A stretch of 64,000 nt of DNA from Bacteroidales bacterium (GCA_003142255.1 PLLO01000008.1:62001-126000), one strand, 5' to 3'. Shown: positions 17,184 through 26,734, counted from the stretch's first letter. Numbers and translations: made by a program. The notes: a model not told the origin generated them from the letters alone.

Positions 17184-17714
17184 ATGGAAGTTCATTTCGA
17201 CGGGGGACTACTCAGACCCTGGGAAATCAGCGATGCCGGAGAGCTGGCAGTTATTGCTGATAATAAAAATATTGCGGATAATCTTCGCGATATGTTTCCG
17301 AATCCTTATTCCATTGACGATGCCATACAGTGGCTCTCTTCAGTTCTTGAACAGGAGGGGCCAAAAAGGTATTTTGCAATTATTGTTAATGGCAAGCTTG
17401 CAGGAAGCATCGGGCTTACTCCGAAGACAGATATCTACAGAAAAAATGCAGAAGTAGGCTACTTTATCGCCCCCGAATTCTGGGGAATGGGAATTACCAC
17501 AAAAGCCCTCAAAGCCATAACAGCTTATGCTTTCAGGACATTCGACATAATAAGAGTATATGCTGAGCCTTTCGCCGATAATATTGGCTCCCATCGCGTC
17601 CTGGAGAAGGCCGGCTACTCCCTTGAAGCTACATTTAAAAACTATGTGATCAAGAACGGGGTCATCAAGGACAGCTGTATTTATTCTGTACTAAAAGAGA
17701 ATTTCATAGAATAG
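17184..17714 (+). CDS. GNAT family N-acetyltransferase (RimJ/RimL type)
   Basis: Acetyl-CoA-dependent acetyltransferase, 176 residues. Acetyl-CoA binding motif A is seen as GYFIAPEFWGMGITTKALKA (about 92-111), followed by the RimJ/RimL landmark RVYAEPFADNIGSHRVLEKA and GYSLEA. Such enzymes acetylate ribosomal protein N-termini, aminoglycosides or small amines. It starts 12 bases after the THX gene with its lysine-rich tail, so modification of that protein is a tempting but untested idea. It converges on the TPP-enzyme gene with 5 bases between stops. Confidence 0.85.
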   Translation: MEVHFDGGLLRPWEISDAGELAVIADNKNIADNLRDMFPNPYSIDDAIQWLSSVLEQEGPKRYFAIIVNGKLAGSIGLTPKTDIYRKNAEVGYFIAPEFWGMGITTKALKAITAYAFRTFDIIRVYAEPFADNIGSHRVLEKAGYSLEATFKNYVIKNGVIKDSCIYSVLKENFIE

Positions 17715-17719
17715 ATCGG

Positions 17720-19327
17720 TCACCGGTCACCGGTTACCGGCTTCACAATCATCCACTTATAATCTTCGGGGTCAATTACCGCATTTATTATTACGGGTTC
17801 GTTCATGGAAAGAGCTCTGTTTATAGCTTTCCTCAATCCCTCTGAAGTTGAGGCAGTCAAAACTTTTATCCCGAGAAAAGCATCTGAACCGAACAGATCA
17901 TCATGGTACAGGATCGTCCCATAGGGAGAGATATCTTTCCACGACTGCTTCAGCCTGATAAGGTTGAGCTCGCCGTCTGAGAAGACGATCACAATAACCG
18001 GCAGGTTATATCTTCTAGCGGTTATCATTTCACCCGCCATCATCAGGAATCCGCCGTCGCCTGTTACGCATGCAACAGTCGATTCCGGGCAAATAATACC
18101 AGCAGCAATAGCGGCAGGGATTCCGAATCCCATTCCCGACCAGCCATTCGAAATTATGAATCTGCCTTTTTCACCCATCTCCCAGAACTGCCCGAGAAGA
18201 TGAAGATGTGATCCTACGTCGGCTGTCAGAATAGTATCTTCAGGAAGCTCCTCCCGTAGAATTTTTATTGCCGCGGCAGGACCAAAGTGACCTGTGAATC
18301 CATTGAATACTGAATGCATCTCATCACGTACCCCTTTTATAGCATTTCTTTGTGAAATGACGGCGGATGAGTTTATGTTTTCCAGCAGCCGGAACCACTC
18401 TCCGGGATCTCCGGCATACTGGAAAACAGCTTTTCCGGCAGGCATGTCAACCTTTCGGGTATCAAAATGAACAAGAGGCACATCGGGCATCCACGATTCA
18501 TAGTTATATTCCACCGGATCATAACCCAAACCGATAACAAGATCGCACTTATCGCTTATCTCCTTAAGGTAATCGCTAAGGGCATGAAAAAGGACACCTG
18601 CGTATGAGGGATTGTGTTCAGGGATAATGCCTTTTGCCATAGGAGTGAGGAGTACCGGTATATCATTGTTTTCAAGAAATGATTTCAGGGAATCGCCCAG
18701 TCCGAGCCTTTTTGCCGTCAGACCGACTGCCAGGAGTGGTCTGCGCGATCCCTGAAGCAAGTCAATTATTTTTTCTGTCTCATTGTCGGGTTCCTGAGTA
18801 CCTGTGCCCGGAAAGCTCACCGGAAGCTCAGGTAAATCAATTTCGGCAATTCCTGAAGGCAGCCCGATATGCACAGGTCCAGGATACTCTTCCTTGCATA
18901 TCCTGAACGTTTTTTCCAGCACTTCATTGATATTGGATAGATTAAGCCGGAAAGTGGCTTTAGTGACCGGACCGAAAAGCCTCTGATGATCTATGTTCAT
19001 CTGTGCAGTTCTGCCGGCCATTTCATCGCTCATTTCACTCGTCAGCACAATTACCGGAGACCTGTCAAGAAGGGCGCCCCCGACACCTGTGGAAATGTTT
19101 GTTGCACCCGGACCAAACGTGGAATGACATACTCCAGGTATGCCTGTAAGTCTGGCAGTTACGTCGGCCATTACGCCGGCAGCCGATTCATGTGACGTCA
19201 GGATGAATTCAATCCCGGAATCCCTGAATGCTTCCATCCATGGAATTGATGGTCCTCCGGGGATCCCAAAAACATAACGAACGCCTGAATTAAAGAGTTG
19301 ATTTGCAATATAATCGGCTACTTTCAT
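17720..19327 (-). CDS. acetolactate synthase-like thiamine-pyrophosphate enzyme
   Basis: TPP-dependent enzyme of the acetohydroxyacid synthase/benzoylformate decarboxylase superfamily, 535 residues from the ATG at 19327. Domains: N-terminal TPP-PYR (FGIPGGPSIPWMEA; the catalytic Glu in SHESAAGVMADV), central domain (about 190-320) and C-terminal TPP-PP (VTGDGGFLMMAGEM). The usual Asn-Asn end of the TPP motif is replaced by VFSDGELN, so the exact reaction is uncertain; acetolactate synthase, sulfopyruvate decarboxylase and oxalyl-CoA decarboxylase relatives are possible. No small regulatory subunit or ilv gene is adjacent. The frame extends upstream to 19510 but would overlap the divergent EamA gene; the ATG at 19327 is preceded by GGAGAAGGAG and gives the family's normal start. 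Confidence 0.8.
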   Translation of the reverse strand: MKVADYIANQLFNSGVRYVFGIPGGPSIPWMEAFRDSGIEFILTSHESAAGVMADVTARLTGIPGVCHSTFGPGATNISTGVGGALLDRSPVIVLTSEMSDEMAGRTAQMNIDHQRLFGPVTKATFRLNLSNINEVLEKTFRICKEEYPGPVHIGLPSGIAEIDLPELPVSFPGTGTQEPDNETEKIIDLLQGSRRPLLAVGLTAKRLGLGDSLKSFLENNDIPVLLTPMAKGIIPEHNPSYAGVLFHALSDYLKEISDKCDLVIGLGYDPVEYNYESWMPDVPLVHFDTRKVDMPAGKAVFQYAGDPGEWFRLLENINSSAVISQRNAIKGVRDEMHSVFNGFTGHFGPAAAIKILREELPEDTILTADVGSHLHLLGQFWEMGEKGRFIISNGWSGMGFGIPAAIAAGIICPESTVACVTGDGGFLMMAGEMITARRYNLPVIVIVFSDGELNLIRLKQSWKDISPYGTILYHDDLFGSDAFLGIKVLTASTSEGLRKAINRALSMNEPVIINAVIDPEDYKWMIVKPVTGDR

Positions 19328-19476
19328 TATTTTTTCTCCTTCTCCTTGTACAAAACTATAAAATAATATACAATTTATGGAGCAGTATTTAAAAGTGTGA
19401 AAAGTACTTTCAGCGATTGATTTTAGTATGATGTATAAATAATTTTTTTTCTGATATTTGACGCCAAATCTGAAGG

Positions 19477-20382
19477 GTGGGGAAAAGAGATAATACAATT
19501 TTCTGGGCAATCATTGCCTGTCTGTTATGGTCGACTGCTTATGCAGGCATCAAGATAGGCCTTCAATATGACACTCCGTTTCATTTTGCCGGAATACGTT
19601 TCATTATTTCGGGATTAATGATTTTCCCTTTTACTGTCAAGCCGGCTCTTTATTTTAAGATGATAAAGGAACACTGGAGAATCGTCGTATGGGTTACACT
19701 GCTTCAGACATTATGCAATTATATTCTTTTCTACCAGGGCCTTAATATTGTTCCGGGAGCTCTTGGCGCGGTTATCGTCGGCTCCCAGCCTCTCGTTACT
19801 GCCGTTGTTGCAGCATTGATGAATAAGAGCGAGCGTCTTACAAAGAGGAAGATAATAACAATAGTTCTTGGTATTTCAGGCGTTATCCTTATCAGTGTCG
19901 GGAGGCAGGCCTTTAAAGTCGCCAGTACACTTGAGATTCTTGGTGTACTGATGATCCTTGGTGCAAATATTGCTACTGCAACGAGCAATGTAATGGTTTC
20001 GCTCAGGAGTAAGGGGATAAACCCGTTCGTTCTAAGCTCGGCTTCGCTATTTATCGGAGGGATAATTATTTTTCTTTTTTCATTGCTGGTGGAGACTGCG
20101 CCGGCAGTGCCGAAGCCCGGTGAATACTGGATTGATCTGATATGGTTAAGCTTCATGTCGGCTTTTGCCTTCTCCTTGTGGTACAAGCTTTTGCAGAGGC
20201 CGAACGTGAAAGTCTCTGAACTTAATCTCTGGAAATTCATTATCCCGGTCGTTGGTGCAGTTTTGAGCTGGCTTCTTGTTCCTGGCGAAAAGCCTGAATG
20301 GCTCACCATAACCGGTATGGTGATCATAACGGCATCACTTATCGGATTTTTTAAAAACAACAGGAAACCTCATCTCGGTTGA
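19477..20382 (+). CDS. EamA/DMT-superfamily transporter
   Basis: Inner-membrane permease of 301 residues with ten predicted hydrophobic helices in two EamA repeats (about 6-140 and 155-295). Typical motifs are LLWSTAYAGIKIG, LQTLCNYILFYQGLNIVPGALGAVI and LNLWKFIIPVVGAVLSWLL. Family members export amino acids or metabolites; the substrate is not readable. Start is GTG at 19477 (no ATG gives the first helix). The stop codon is 1 base before the ATG of the next gene, so the two are translationally linked. Confidence 0.85.
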   Translation: MGKRDNTIFWAIIACLLWSTAYAGIKIGLQYDTPFHFAGIRFIISGLMIFPFTVKPALYFKMIKEHWRIVVWVTLLQTLCNYILFYQGLNIVPGALGAVIVGSQPLVTAVVAALMNKSERLTKRKIITIVLGISGVILISVGRQAFKVASTLEILGVLMILGANIATATSNVMVSLRSKGINPFVLSSASLFIGGIIIFLFSLLVETAPAVPKPGEYWIDLIWLSFMSAFAFSLWYKLLQRPNVKVSELNLWKFIIPVVGAVLSWLLVPGEKPEWLTITGMVIITASLIGFFKNNRKPHLG

Positions 20383-20383
20383 A

Positions 20384-22219
20384 ATGAAAAAAAGACTTAC
20401 AGCACTCTTCTCATATGCGCTTTTCTGGCTGGTCTTCTTCATGACCGCCAGGCTGATTTTCATTTTCACTCATTACCAGGAAGCATCACAATTCGGTATA
20501 GATTCTATTGCAGCAACATTTCTCCATGGACTAAAGCTCGATATTTCGACGACAGGATATATTTTTCTTGTCCCGGTCCTGTTTATGATTCCGGGCGCCT
20601 ATTTCAACGGAAGCTGGTACAGGGTTTTCATGAAATGGTATACTTATGTTCTGATTTTAATTTCGGCATGCATCATTGTTCCTGATACTCTTTTGTACAA
20701 GTACTGGGGTTTCCGGATGGATTATACGGTGATGCTTTATCTTAAAACGCCAAAAGAGGCTGCAGCATCAGTCACGCTGATGCAGATATCAGCTGTCGTT
20801 GCCGGAATACTGCTGCTTTCTGCACTGTTTATCTTCCTTTACAGAAAGTATATTTTCAGGTTGTTTGGCGGGTTCAACAGGGAGAAGCTCTGGTATCTCG
20901 CAATTCCGTTCTTCATGCTTCTCCTTGGATCGCTCTTAATTCCAATACGAGGCGGAACGGGACTTGCTCCGATAAATGCAGGAACGGTTTATTTCAGTGA
21001 AGATCTCTTCGTAAACCATACGGCAGTGAATGTGGTATGGAATTTCGGCAGCTCCGTAATAAACAGGAAACCGACAAAAAACCCTTATGAATTTGGAGAC
21101 CTTGCTGCAGCCAAAGAGAGTGTAAGATCACTTGCAAGTGATACTGGCAAGCCTGTGAAATTGCTGAACAACGACCGTCCGAATATCATGATAATAGTGA
21201 TGGAAAGCTTCGGAAGCTCATTGATCGGACCGCTTGGGGGCGATTCACTTACATCGCCAAACCTGAACAGGTTAATTAAGGAAGGTGTCGTGTTTACACA
21301 TTTTTATTCTTCCGGCAACAGGACTGACAAAGCCATGCCTGCAATTCTGGACGGCTATCCGGCTCAACCTGCCAATTCAATAATGAAATCGCCTGAAAAA
21401 ACACAATCGCTGCCCAGTCTCGTAAAAAAGATGAGCGGGCTTGGATACAACTGCTCTTTCTGGTATGGAGGCGAGATCAATTTTGCAAACTTCAATTCAT
21501 TTGTGATCAACAATGGATTTGCCAGGATAATCACAATGAAGAATTTCGATCCGAAATTCTATAATTCCAAGTGGGGCGTTCACGACCATATTCTTCTCGG
21601 AGCTTTAAGGGACTCGATGAATATCGCAGTACAGCCGTTCCTGAAAGTTGTTCTTACTCTTTCAAGCCATGAGCCTTTTGAAGTGCCCATGGAACCTGTT
21701 TTCAAGGGGAATGATGATCTTACAAAATTCAGGAATTCGATCTATTACACCGACAAGTCACTCGGTGAATTTCTTGACTGGGCAAAAGGAACAGACTGGT
21801 GGAAAAATACTCTTATTGTACTGGTAGCCGACCACTGCCGCAGAAATTCAAATGCCGAGCTCGTTTATTCGGAAGATATTTTTAAGATTCCAATGATATG
21901 GCTTGGCGGTGCACTTGCAGAACATGGAGTTCAGATCACTAAAACCGGTGATCAGGTCGATATTCCGCTGACTCTTCTTCACCAGATGGGCCTCGATGGT
22001 AATTACCCTTTCAGCAAAGACCTCCTGTCGGACGGGACAAAATCATTTGCATTTTACACGTTCAATGAAGGGTTCGGATTTATTACCGACAGCTCAAAGT
22101 ATATTTATGATCATAAACCCGGAAAGCCGGTAGTCGAGGATGGTAAAGATCCCGAATCGGCCGGCATGCTCGGCAAAGCTTACCTTCAGGTTCTTTATGA
22201 TGATTTCCTGAAGCGATAG
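20384..22219 (+). CDS. LtaS-like membrane phosphoglycerol/phosphoethanolamine transferase (sulfatase fold)
   Basis: Membrane-anchored alkaline-phosphatase-superfamily enzyme, 611 residues. Five hydrophobic helices occupy about residues 1-195, then a periplasmic sulfatase domain (about 262-560). Landmarks of the LTA-synthase group are visible: NIMIIVMESFGSS, the nucleophile Thr314 in SGNRTDKAMP, KWGVHDHILL, LTLSSHEPFEVP and metal ligands Asp483-His484 in VADHCRR. In Gram-negative bacteria these enzymes transfer phosphoglycerol or phosphoethanolamine to envelope glycans or lipid A. It is coupled to the EamA gene (1-base gap). A strong terminator hairpin follows 140 bases downstream. Confidence 0.85.
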   Translation: MKKRLTALFSYALFWLVFFMTARLIFIFTHYQEASQFGIDSIAATFLHGLKLDISTTGYIFLVPVLFMIPGAYFNGSWYRVFMKWYTYVLILISACIIVPDTLLYKYWGFRMDYTVMLYLKTPKEAAASVTLMQISAVVAGILLLSALFIFLYRKYIFRLFGGFNREKLWYLAIPFFMLLLGSLLIPIRGGTGLAPINAGTVYFSEDLFVNHTAVNVVWNFGSSVINRKPTKNPYEFGDLAAAKESVRSLASDTGKPVKLLNNDRPNIMIIVMESFGSSLIGPLGGDSLTSPNLNRLIKEGVVFTHFYSSGNRTDKAMPAILDGYPAQPANSIMKSPEKTQSLPSLVKKMSGLGYNCSFWYGGEINFANFNSFVINNGFARIITMKNFDPKFYNSKWGVHDHILLGALRDSMNIAVQPFLKVVLTLSSHEPFEVPMEPVFKGNDDLTKFRNSIYYTDKSLGEFLDWAKGTDWWKNTLIVLVADHCRRNSNAELVYSEDIFKIPMIWLGGALAEHGVQITKTGDQVDIPLTLLHQMGLDGNYPFSKDLLSDGTKSFAFYTFNEGFGFITDSSKYIYDHKPGKPVVEDGKDPESAGMLGKAYLQVLYDDFLKR

Positions 22220-22304
22220 ATTTCTGGTTCTTCAGGGAGTGATAGGCAAGTTATATTCTTTGTTATTAACCACAGAGTTTCAAGGAGCTATTGTTTAAGT
22301 TAAT

Positions 22305-22470
22305 AAGGAGATTCCTCGCTATCGCTCGGAATGACAGGTTGAGGATGGGGAACATTGTGGAAAAGAGGAGGCGGTTCGCTATGTGCGAACCGCCTCCTCT
22401 TTTCCTTTCCATAATTTAAATGAATTGTCATTCCGAATGAAGCGAAGCGAAATGAGGAATCTCCCTGATG
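22305..22470. repeat. inverted pair of a short dispersed repeat flanking a terminator
   Basis: GGAGATTCCTC...CGGAATGACA (22308-22336) is repeated in inverse orientation at 22428-22464 (TGTCATTCCG...GAGGAATCTCC). The ends are conserved and the middle differs (gctatcgct versus atttcgcttcgcttcatt). The sequence type is common as an intergenic repeat in Bacteroidota. The pair brackets the 21-bp hairpin at 22359-22405, so the whole region can form one long cruciform between two convergent genes. Nothing else was seen in the 348-base gap. Confidence 0.75.
22359..22405. terminator. perfect 21-bp hairpin, likely bidirectional terminator
   Basis: The arm at 22359-22379 (starts GGAAAAGAGGAGG, ends GGTTCGC) is fully complementary to 22385-22405 across the loop TATGT. 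With A-rich and T-rich edges inside the stem, it can end transcripts from both sides: the LtaS-like gene (plus) and the DEAD-box gene (minus) converge here. Confidence 0.88.
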
Positions 22471-22567
22471 TATTACTACATCCTCAGAACGAAATAAATC
22501 GACAAAACCGATTAAGCCGCTTCATGCAGCGGAATAAGGTGGAAAAACTTCCGGGTATACATTACTG

Positions 22568-24355
22568 TTACCACTTATTCTTTTTGTGCGCTTTTTTATC
22601 CTTTTTGAATCCTCCTGATCTTTTCCCCTGGTAATCAATCTTCTTTCTGTCTGATTTCCTGTCAGGCCTTCTGTCGGACCATTTTGCCTTTCTTTTTTCA
22701 GATCTGTTGCCCAATTCATCCTTTTCGGGTCTTTCCTGAGCAATTTCCACTGCTACCCTACGGTCGTTGAACTTAGCATTATTCAATGCTACTATTACTT
22801 CATCGGAATATTGCTCTTCTACTTCAAAGAAGGAAAAAGTCTTCATAAGGTCAATCTGACCTATAGGCACCTTTCTGCCTTTTGTATTTTTATTGACCAG
22901 TTCAATAAGCTGTTCCGGATAAAAACCATCTGTTTTTCCGAGATTTATAAAGAGGCGCTTGTATTTTGCATCAGGAGATCCTTTTGGACCTCTCTTGCCT
23001 TTTTCCCAGCTCTCTTCACGACCACCTTCAGGCGAATAAATATCATCGCCATGTCTGTAATCATCGAGGAACCGGTCAAATTGAAGAGAGATGACCCTCT
23101 TTAAAAGCTCTTCCCTGTCAAGTTGGAATAGTTTTTCTTCAATCTCAGGCAGGAACTTTTCTATTTCCTGGTGCTCGGTAACCACTGTCTCGAGCTTCTT
23201 AACCCAGTGAAGAAGCTGCCTGCTGCAGATCTCGCTGCCTGTGGGAATTGGCAGAGATTTAAAAGATTTCTTCACTTTTTTCTCCAGCTGGCGGATGATA
23301 CTCCTTTCTCTTGGCGTGATCAGGGTAACTGATATTCCTTTCTTCCCGGCTCTGCCTGTCCTTCCGCTTCTGTGCGTATATATTTCCAGATCATCCGGCA
23401 GTGAATAGTTGATCACATGAGTAAGGTCATCCACATCGAGTCCACGGGCTGCAACATCTGTTGCCACAAGAAGCTGGAGATTCCTGACCCTGAATTTCTG
23501 CATTACCGTATCCCGCTGTGCCTGCGATAGGTCGCCATGGAGAGCATCAGCGTTATACCCGTCTTCGATCAGCATAGATGCAACCTCCTGGGTTTCTCTG
23601 CGGGTACGGCAGAAAATTATCCCGTAAATATTTGGTTCCGAATCTGCAAGCCTTTTTAAAGCCTTATATTTATCTTTAGAATGGACCAGGTAATACTGGT
23701 GGGTTACATTTTCAGCCGTGGCATTTTTTGTCCCGATCGTTATCTCTACCGGATCAGTCATATATTTCCGGGCAATTGCAGCAATCTCATTTGACATAGT
23801 AGCCGAGAAGAGAAGGGTTCTTCTACCAGCGGGAACTTCTTCGAGGATCTCATTTATACTGTCGAGGAATCCCATATTAAGCATCTCATCTGCCTCATCG
23901 AGTATTACCGTGGTTACGGACGATAGTTTAGCTGCGCGACGTCCAATCAGATCGATAAGCCTGCCAGGAGTGGCGACAATTATGTGAACGCCTTTCCTCA
24001 AAGCGCTGATCTGGTTATCTATGCTTGCACCGCCATACACTGCAAGGATCTTCAGCTTACCCGTAAACCTTGAGTAATCGGCAAGGTCGCTGGTAATCTG
24101 CATGCATAATTCCCTTGTAGGGCAGAGGATCAGAGCCTGAGTTTCATTTGTGTCAGTGTCTGTAGCCTGTACAAGCGGAAGCCCGAAGGCGGCTGTTTTG
24201 CCGGTTCCGGTCTGAGCCAGCGCAATAATATCACATTCGTCGCCAAGCATCAATGGAATGACATTCTCCTGAACTGGCATTGGTTGTTCAAAGCCAAGCG
24301 CACTGATTGCTTTCAGGATACCGGGAGTAAATCCCATCTCTTCAAAGTTCTTCAT
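22568..24355 (-). CDS. deaD: DEAD-box ATP-dependent RNA helicase (DeaD/CsdA type)
   Basis: RNA helicase of 595 residues, for ribosome assembly or mRNA turnover. Seen: Q-motif FEEMGFTPGILKAI...QPMPVQ (4-29), Walker A AQTGTGKT (47-54), PTRELCMQ, DEAD box 153-156 (ILDEADEMLN), SAT, VATDVAARGLDVDDL and HRSGRTGRAG. After the two RecA domains comes a DbpA-like RNA-binding domain (about 450-545, YKRLFINLGKTDGFYPEQLI) and a basic Lys/Arg tail (about 555-595). This order fits DeaD rather than RhlE. A TACCTTTG -7 box lies on the minus strand at 24486-24479. Confidence 0.93.
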   Translation of the reverse strand: MKNFEEMGFTPGILKAISALGFEQPMPVQENVIPLMLGDECDIIALAQTGTGKTAAFGLPLVQATDTDTNETQALILCPTRELCMQITSDLADYSRFTGKLKILAVYGGASIDNQISALRKGVHIIVATPGRLIDLIGRRAAKLSSVTTVILDEADEMLNMGFLDSINEILEEVPAGRRTLLFSATMSNEIAAIARKYMTDPVEITIGTKNATAENVTHQYYLVHSKDKYKALKRLADSEPNIYGIIFCRTRRETQEVASMLIEDGYNADALHGDLSQAQRDTVMQKFRVRNLQLLVATDVAARGLDVDDLTHVINYSLPDDLEIYTHRSGRTGRAGKKGISVTLITPRERSIIRQLEKKVKKSFKSLPIPTGSEICSRQLLHWVKKLETVVTEHQEIEKFLPEIEEKLFQLDREELLKRVISLQFDRFLDDYRHGDDIYSPEGGREESWEKGKRGPKGSPDAKYKRLFINLGKTDGFYPEQLIELVNKNTKGRKVPIGQIDLMKTFSFFEVEEQYSDEVIVALNNAKFNDRRVAVEIAQERPEKDELGNRSEKRKAKWSDRRPDRKSDRKKIDYQGKRSGGFKKDKKAHKKNKW

Positions 24356-24478
24356 AATAAAAGTTTAGTGTGTGGTTCCGGGAGCGATGAAAATTTGTTC
24401 CGGCTGAATGAGCTCAATATATGAGTTGGCATAATGCCAGGGATACGCTGCTTGGAAATCACTTAATTAATAATGGCG

Positions 24479-24507
24479 CAAAGGTAATCAATTAATTATT
24501 AAATTTG
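24479..24507. promoter_or_regulatory. back-to-back -7 boxes between divergent genes
   Basis: Minus-strand TACCTTTG (24486-24479) faces the DEAD-box gene and plus-strand TAAATTTG (24500-24507) faces the gene at 24513. Both fit TAnnTTTG. No clear -33 TTTG at the right spacing was seen, and the plus-strand box would give a leader of only a few bases. Confidence 0.35.
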
Positions 24508-24512
24508 TAGAT

Positions 24513-25817
24513 ATGGATCCCCGTCCCGTAAAAATATATTCTAAGGGTAATGTTCCGCGCCTGCGTTACATTGCAGGAATCATCCTTGGTGATATTCTCG
24601 GTCTTTCATGGGAAATTGTCACCGACAGGCGTAAGCTCGGCAAGCATCCGGTAATTAATTATTCAGATGAAGTTATTCCGGGAGCTTTCAGGATTTCTCC
24701 ATTCACGCTTCTTTTTGAAACCGGAATCAGTCCCCAGGAAATATTAATAGGAGAGTGGAAAGGGTTACCGGTATTTTTCCAGGAACCTGCAGCAGATTTG
24801 CCATTCGATATTTTTGCAGCTTCATTTTATATTGTAAGCCGGTACGAGGAATATCTTGAATTTCAGCCAGATGAGCATGGCAGGTTTAAGGCTTCTTCTT
24901 CCCTTGCCTTCAAAAACAATTTTCTTACAATACCTGTTGTGGATCTCTGGGCCAGGGAGTTTTCAAAAGCTTTACTGAATCGATACCAGACGATTGCTTT
25001 CAGGAGGAATGAATTCAGGGCTCTTCTGACTATCGATTCCGATCAGCCTTTTGCCTTTCTTGGCAAGAACTTTCTGGAGAGCTTCGGCGGTCTGATCCGC
25101 GACCTGACAACCGGGGATGGGAATGCCGGCGAACGTTATAAAGTGGTGAATCATGAGAAGAAAGATCCTTTTGAGGTTTATGATTATATCACCGGGGTAA
25201 TAGAAAAAAACAGGGCAGAGGCCATCTTCTTCTTCCCGTCAGGCGATCATTCAAGATATGATATTAACCCTTCATGGAAGAATGAAGAATACAGATTGCT
25301 TGTGAACAGGATCTCTGGCAGATTCAGATCCGGGTTGCACCCATCATACCAGTCACATAGCAGATATAACCTGCTTGAACAGGAACTGGAGCGGCTAAAA
25401 AGCATAACAGGGAAGGATATCAGCTCATCACGGTTTCATTACATCAGATTATCCTTTCCATCCTCTTACAGGGATCTTATAAAAGCAGGAATCAGGGAAG
25501 ATTATTCAATGGGCTTTCCTGATGAACCGGGCTTCAGGGCCGGGATTGCAAGACCATTTTTCTTTTATGATTTGACTGAAGACCGGCATACTGACCTTAA
25601 AATAGTGCCATTCCAGGTTATGGATGCAACGCTTTACCAGTATAAAAACCTTGATCCTTCAGCTTCGAAGGAGGTAATAGCCGGTTTGATAGATCAGGTT
25701 AGGATTGCTGGCGGACAATTTGTAAGTTTATGGCACAATACCTCCCTTCTAGAAACACCCGAATGGAAGGAGTGGCGCGAGGTTTTTGAATCAATGTTAC
25801 AGATGCAGCAGTCATGA
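24513..25817 (+). CDS. polysaccharide deacetylase-like protein (DUF7033 type)
   Basis: 434-residue protein resembling the Bacteroidota group annotated as polysaccharide deacetylase family with an N-terminal DUF7033. Visible: LPFDIFAASFYIVSRYEEYL (typical N-terminal block), LLTIDSDQPFAFLGK (corresponds to the metal-site TIDxD strand of NodB-like enzymes), FFFPSGDHSRYDINPSW and GLHPSYQSH (second metal-binding strand), and a final QFVSLWHNTSL. It has no signal peptide, so it would act in the cytoplasm on a nucleotide- or lipid-linked sugar. The next gene overlaps its end by 4 bases (ATGA), so the pair is one unit. Confidence 0.72.
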   Translation: MDPRPVKIYSKGNVPRLRYIAGIILGDILGLSWEIVTDRRKLGKHPVINYSDEVIPGAFRISPFTLLFETGISPQEILIGEWKGLPVFFQEPAADLPFDIFAASFYIVSRYEEYLEFQPDEHGRFKASSSLAFKNNFLTIPVVDLWAREFSKALLNRYQTIAFRRNEFRALLTIDSDQPFAFLGKNFLESFGGLIRDLTTGDGNAGERYKVVNHEKKDPFEVYDYITGVIEKNRAEAIFFFPSGDHSRYDINPSWKNEEYRLLVNRISGRFRSGLHPSYQSHSRYNLLEQELERLKSITGKDISSSRFHYIRLSFPSSYRDLIKAGIREDYSMGFPDEPGFRAGIARPFFFYDLTEDRHTDLKIVPFQVMDATLYQYKNLDPSASKEVIAGLIDQVRIAGGQFVSLWHNTSLLETPEWKEWREVFESMLQMQQS

Positions 25818-26719
25818 TAAATTATCTCAGACATAACGAAATAGACCATCAGCAGTGGGACGATTGCATTAAGGATTCACCAAGAGTGAAGCCATATGGC
25901 TTTTCGTGGTATCTCGACATTATGTCGCCTGAATGGGACGCTCTTACCGATGATGAATACGATGCCGTATTCCCGATACCGGGTTTTAAAAAGTACGGAA
26001 TACAATATATAGCTACACCTGTTTTCCTTCAGCAACTGGGTGCTTTTTCGCCTGATATTCAGCTTCAGAGAGCATTGAACGAGTTCTTTGATTATATGCC
26101 CTTTTTCTACAGGCTTATTGATCTGTGCGTAGGGCAAAGGATAGACAATGATCATTATAAGGTGACATTAAAAGCCAACTACGAGCTTGATTTGTCGAAG
26201 CCTTATGAAAAACTGTTGAATGGCTTTTCAAAACACTGCAGGAGGAATATCGAAAAGGCCTCCAGGAAAAAGCCTGATCTGGTAAGTGATGTCACGCCGG
26301 ATGAGCTCATTGATCTGTTTATCGTAAATAAAGGACAGGAAGTCAGGGGGATAAAGGCCCATGATTATCAGCGGCTGAAAAGCCTGATGAACTTCTGCCT
26401 TAAGAACAGGAAAGGAAGGATCATAGGGGTCAGGTCGCTCAAGAAGAAACTTATTTACGGCGTTTTTCTTGTCGAGATAAAGGGAAACAAGACTATGCTT
26501 TTTGTGGTCAATACACCTGCCAGCCGTGAAAAAAGTACCGGATATTATGTAGTCAATGAAATAATCAGGGAATCGGCAGGTACGAAAACGATTCTTGATT
26601 TTGCCGGTTCGTCAATCCCATCCATAGCCTCCTTCATGGAATCATTCGGAAGCACGAATATGCCCTACTACAGGATTTACCGTAACCGTCTGCCCTGGCC
26701 TGTCAGAATGTTAAAGTGA
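25814..26719 (+). CDS. GNAT/FemAB-like acyltransferase partner of the deacetylase
   Basis: 301-residue protein with weak acetyltransferase-fold character: LSKPYEKLLNGFSKHCRRNI (the FemAB-like N-half), a long middle with RIIGVRSLKKKLIYGVFLVE and TMLFVVNTPASREKSTGYYVV (acyl-CoA binding strand region) and ILDFAGSSIPSIASFMESFG. It overlaps the deacetylase-like gene by 4 bases, a conserved-looking pairing suggesting both act on one glycan or cell-surface precursor. Substrate unknown. Confidence 0.6.
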   Translation: MINYLRHNEIDHQQWDDCIKDSPRVKPYGFSWYLDIMSPEWDALTDDEYDAVFPIPGFKKYGIQYIATPVFLQQLGAFSPDIQLQRALNEFFDYMPFFYRLIDLCVGQRIDNDHYKVTLKANYELDLSKPYEKLLNGFSKHCRRNIEKASRKKPDLVSDVTPDELIDLFIVNKGQEVRGIKAHDYQRLKSLMNFCLKNRKGRIIGVRSLKKKLIYGVFLVEIKGNKTMLFVVNTPASREKSTGYYVVNEIIRESAGTKTILDFAGSSIPSIASFMESFGSTNMPYYRIYRNRLPWPVRMLK

Positions 26720-26734
26720 CAACACTTATGAAAA

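Noticed and set aside
19328-19510. 61-residue N-terminal extension of the TPP enzyme
   Set aside because: It overlaps the divergent EamA start, has no family-like sequence and the ATG at 19327 gives the normal N-terminus.
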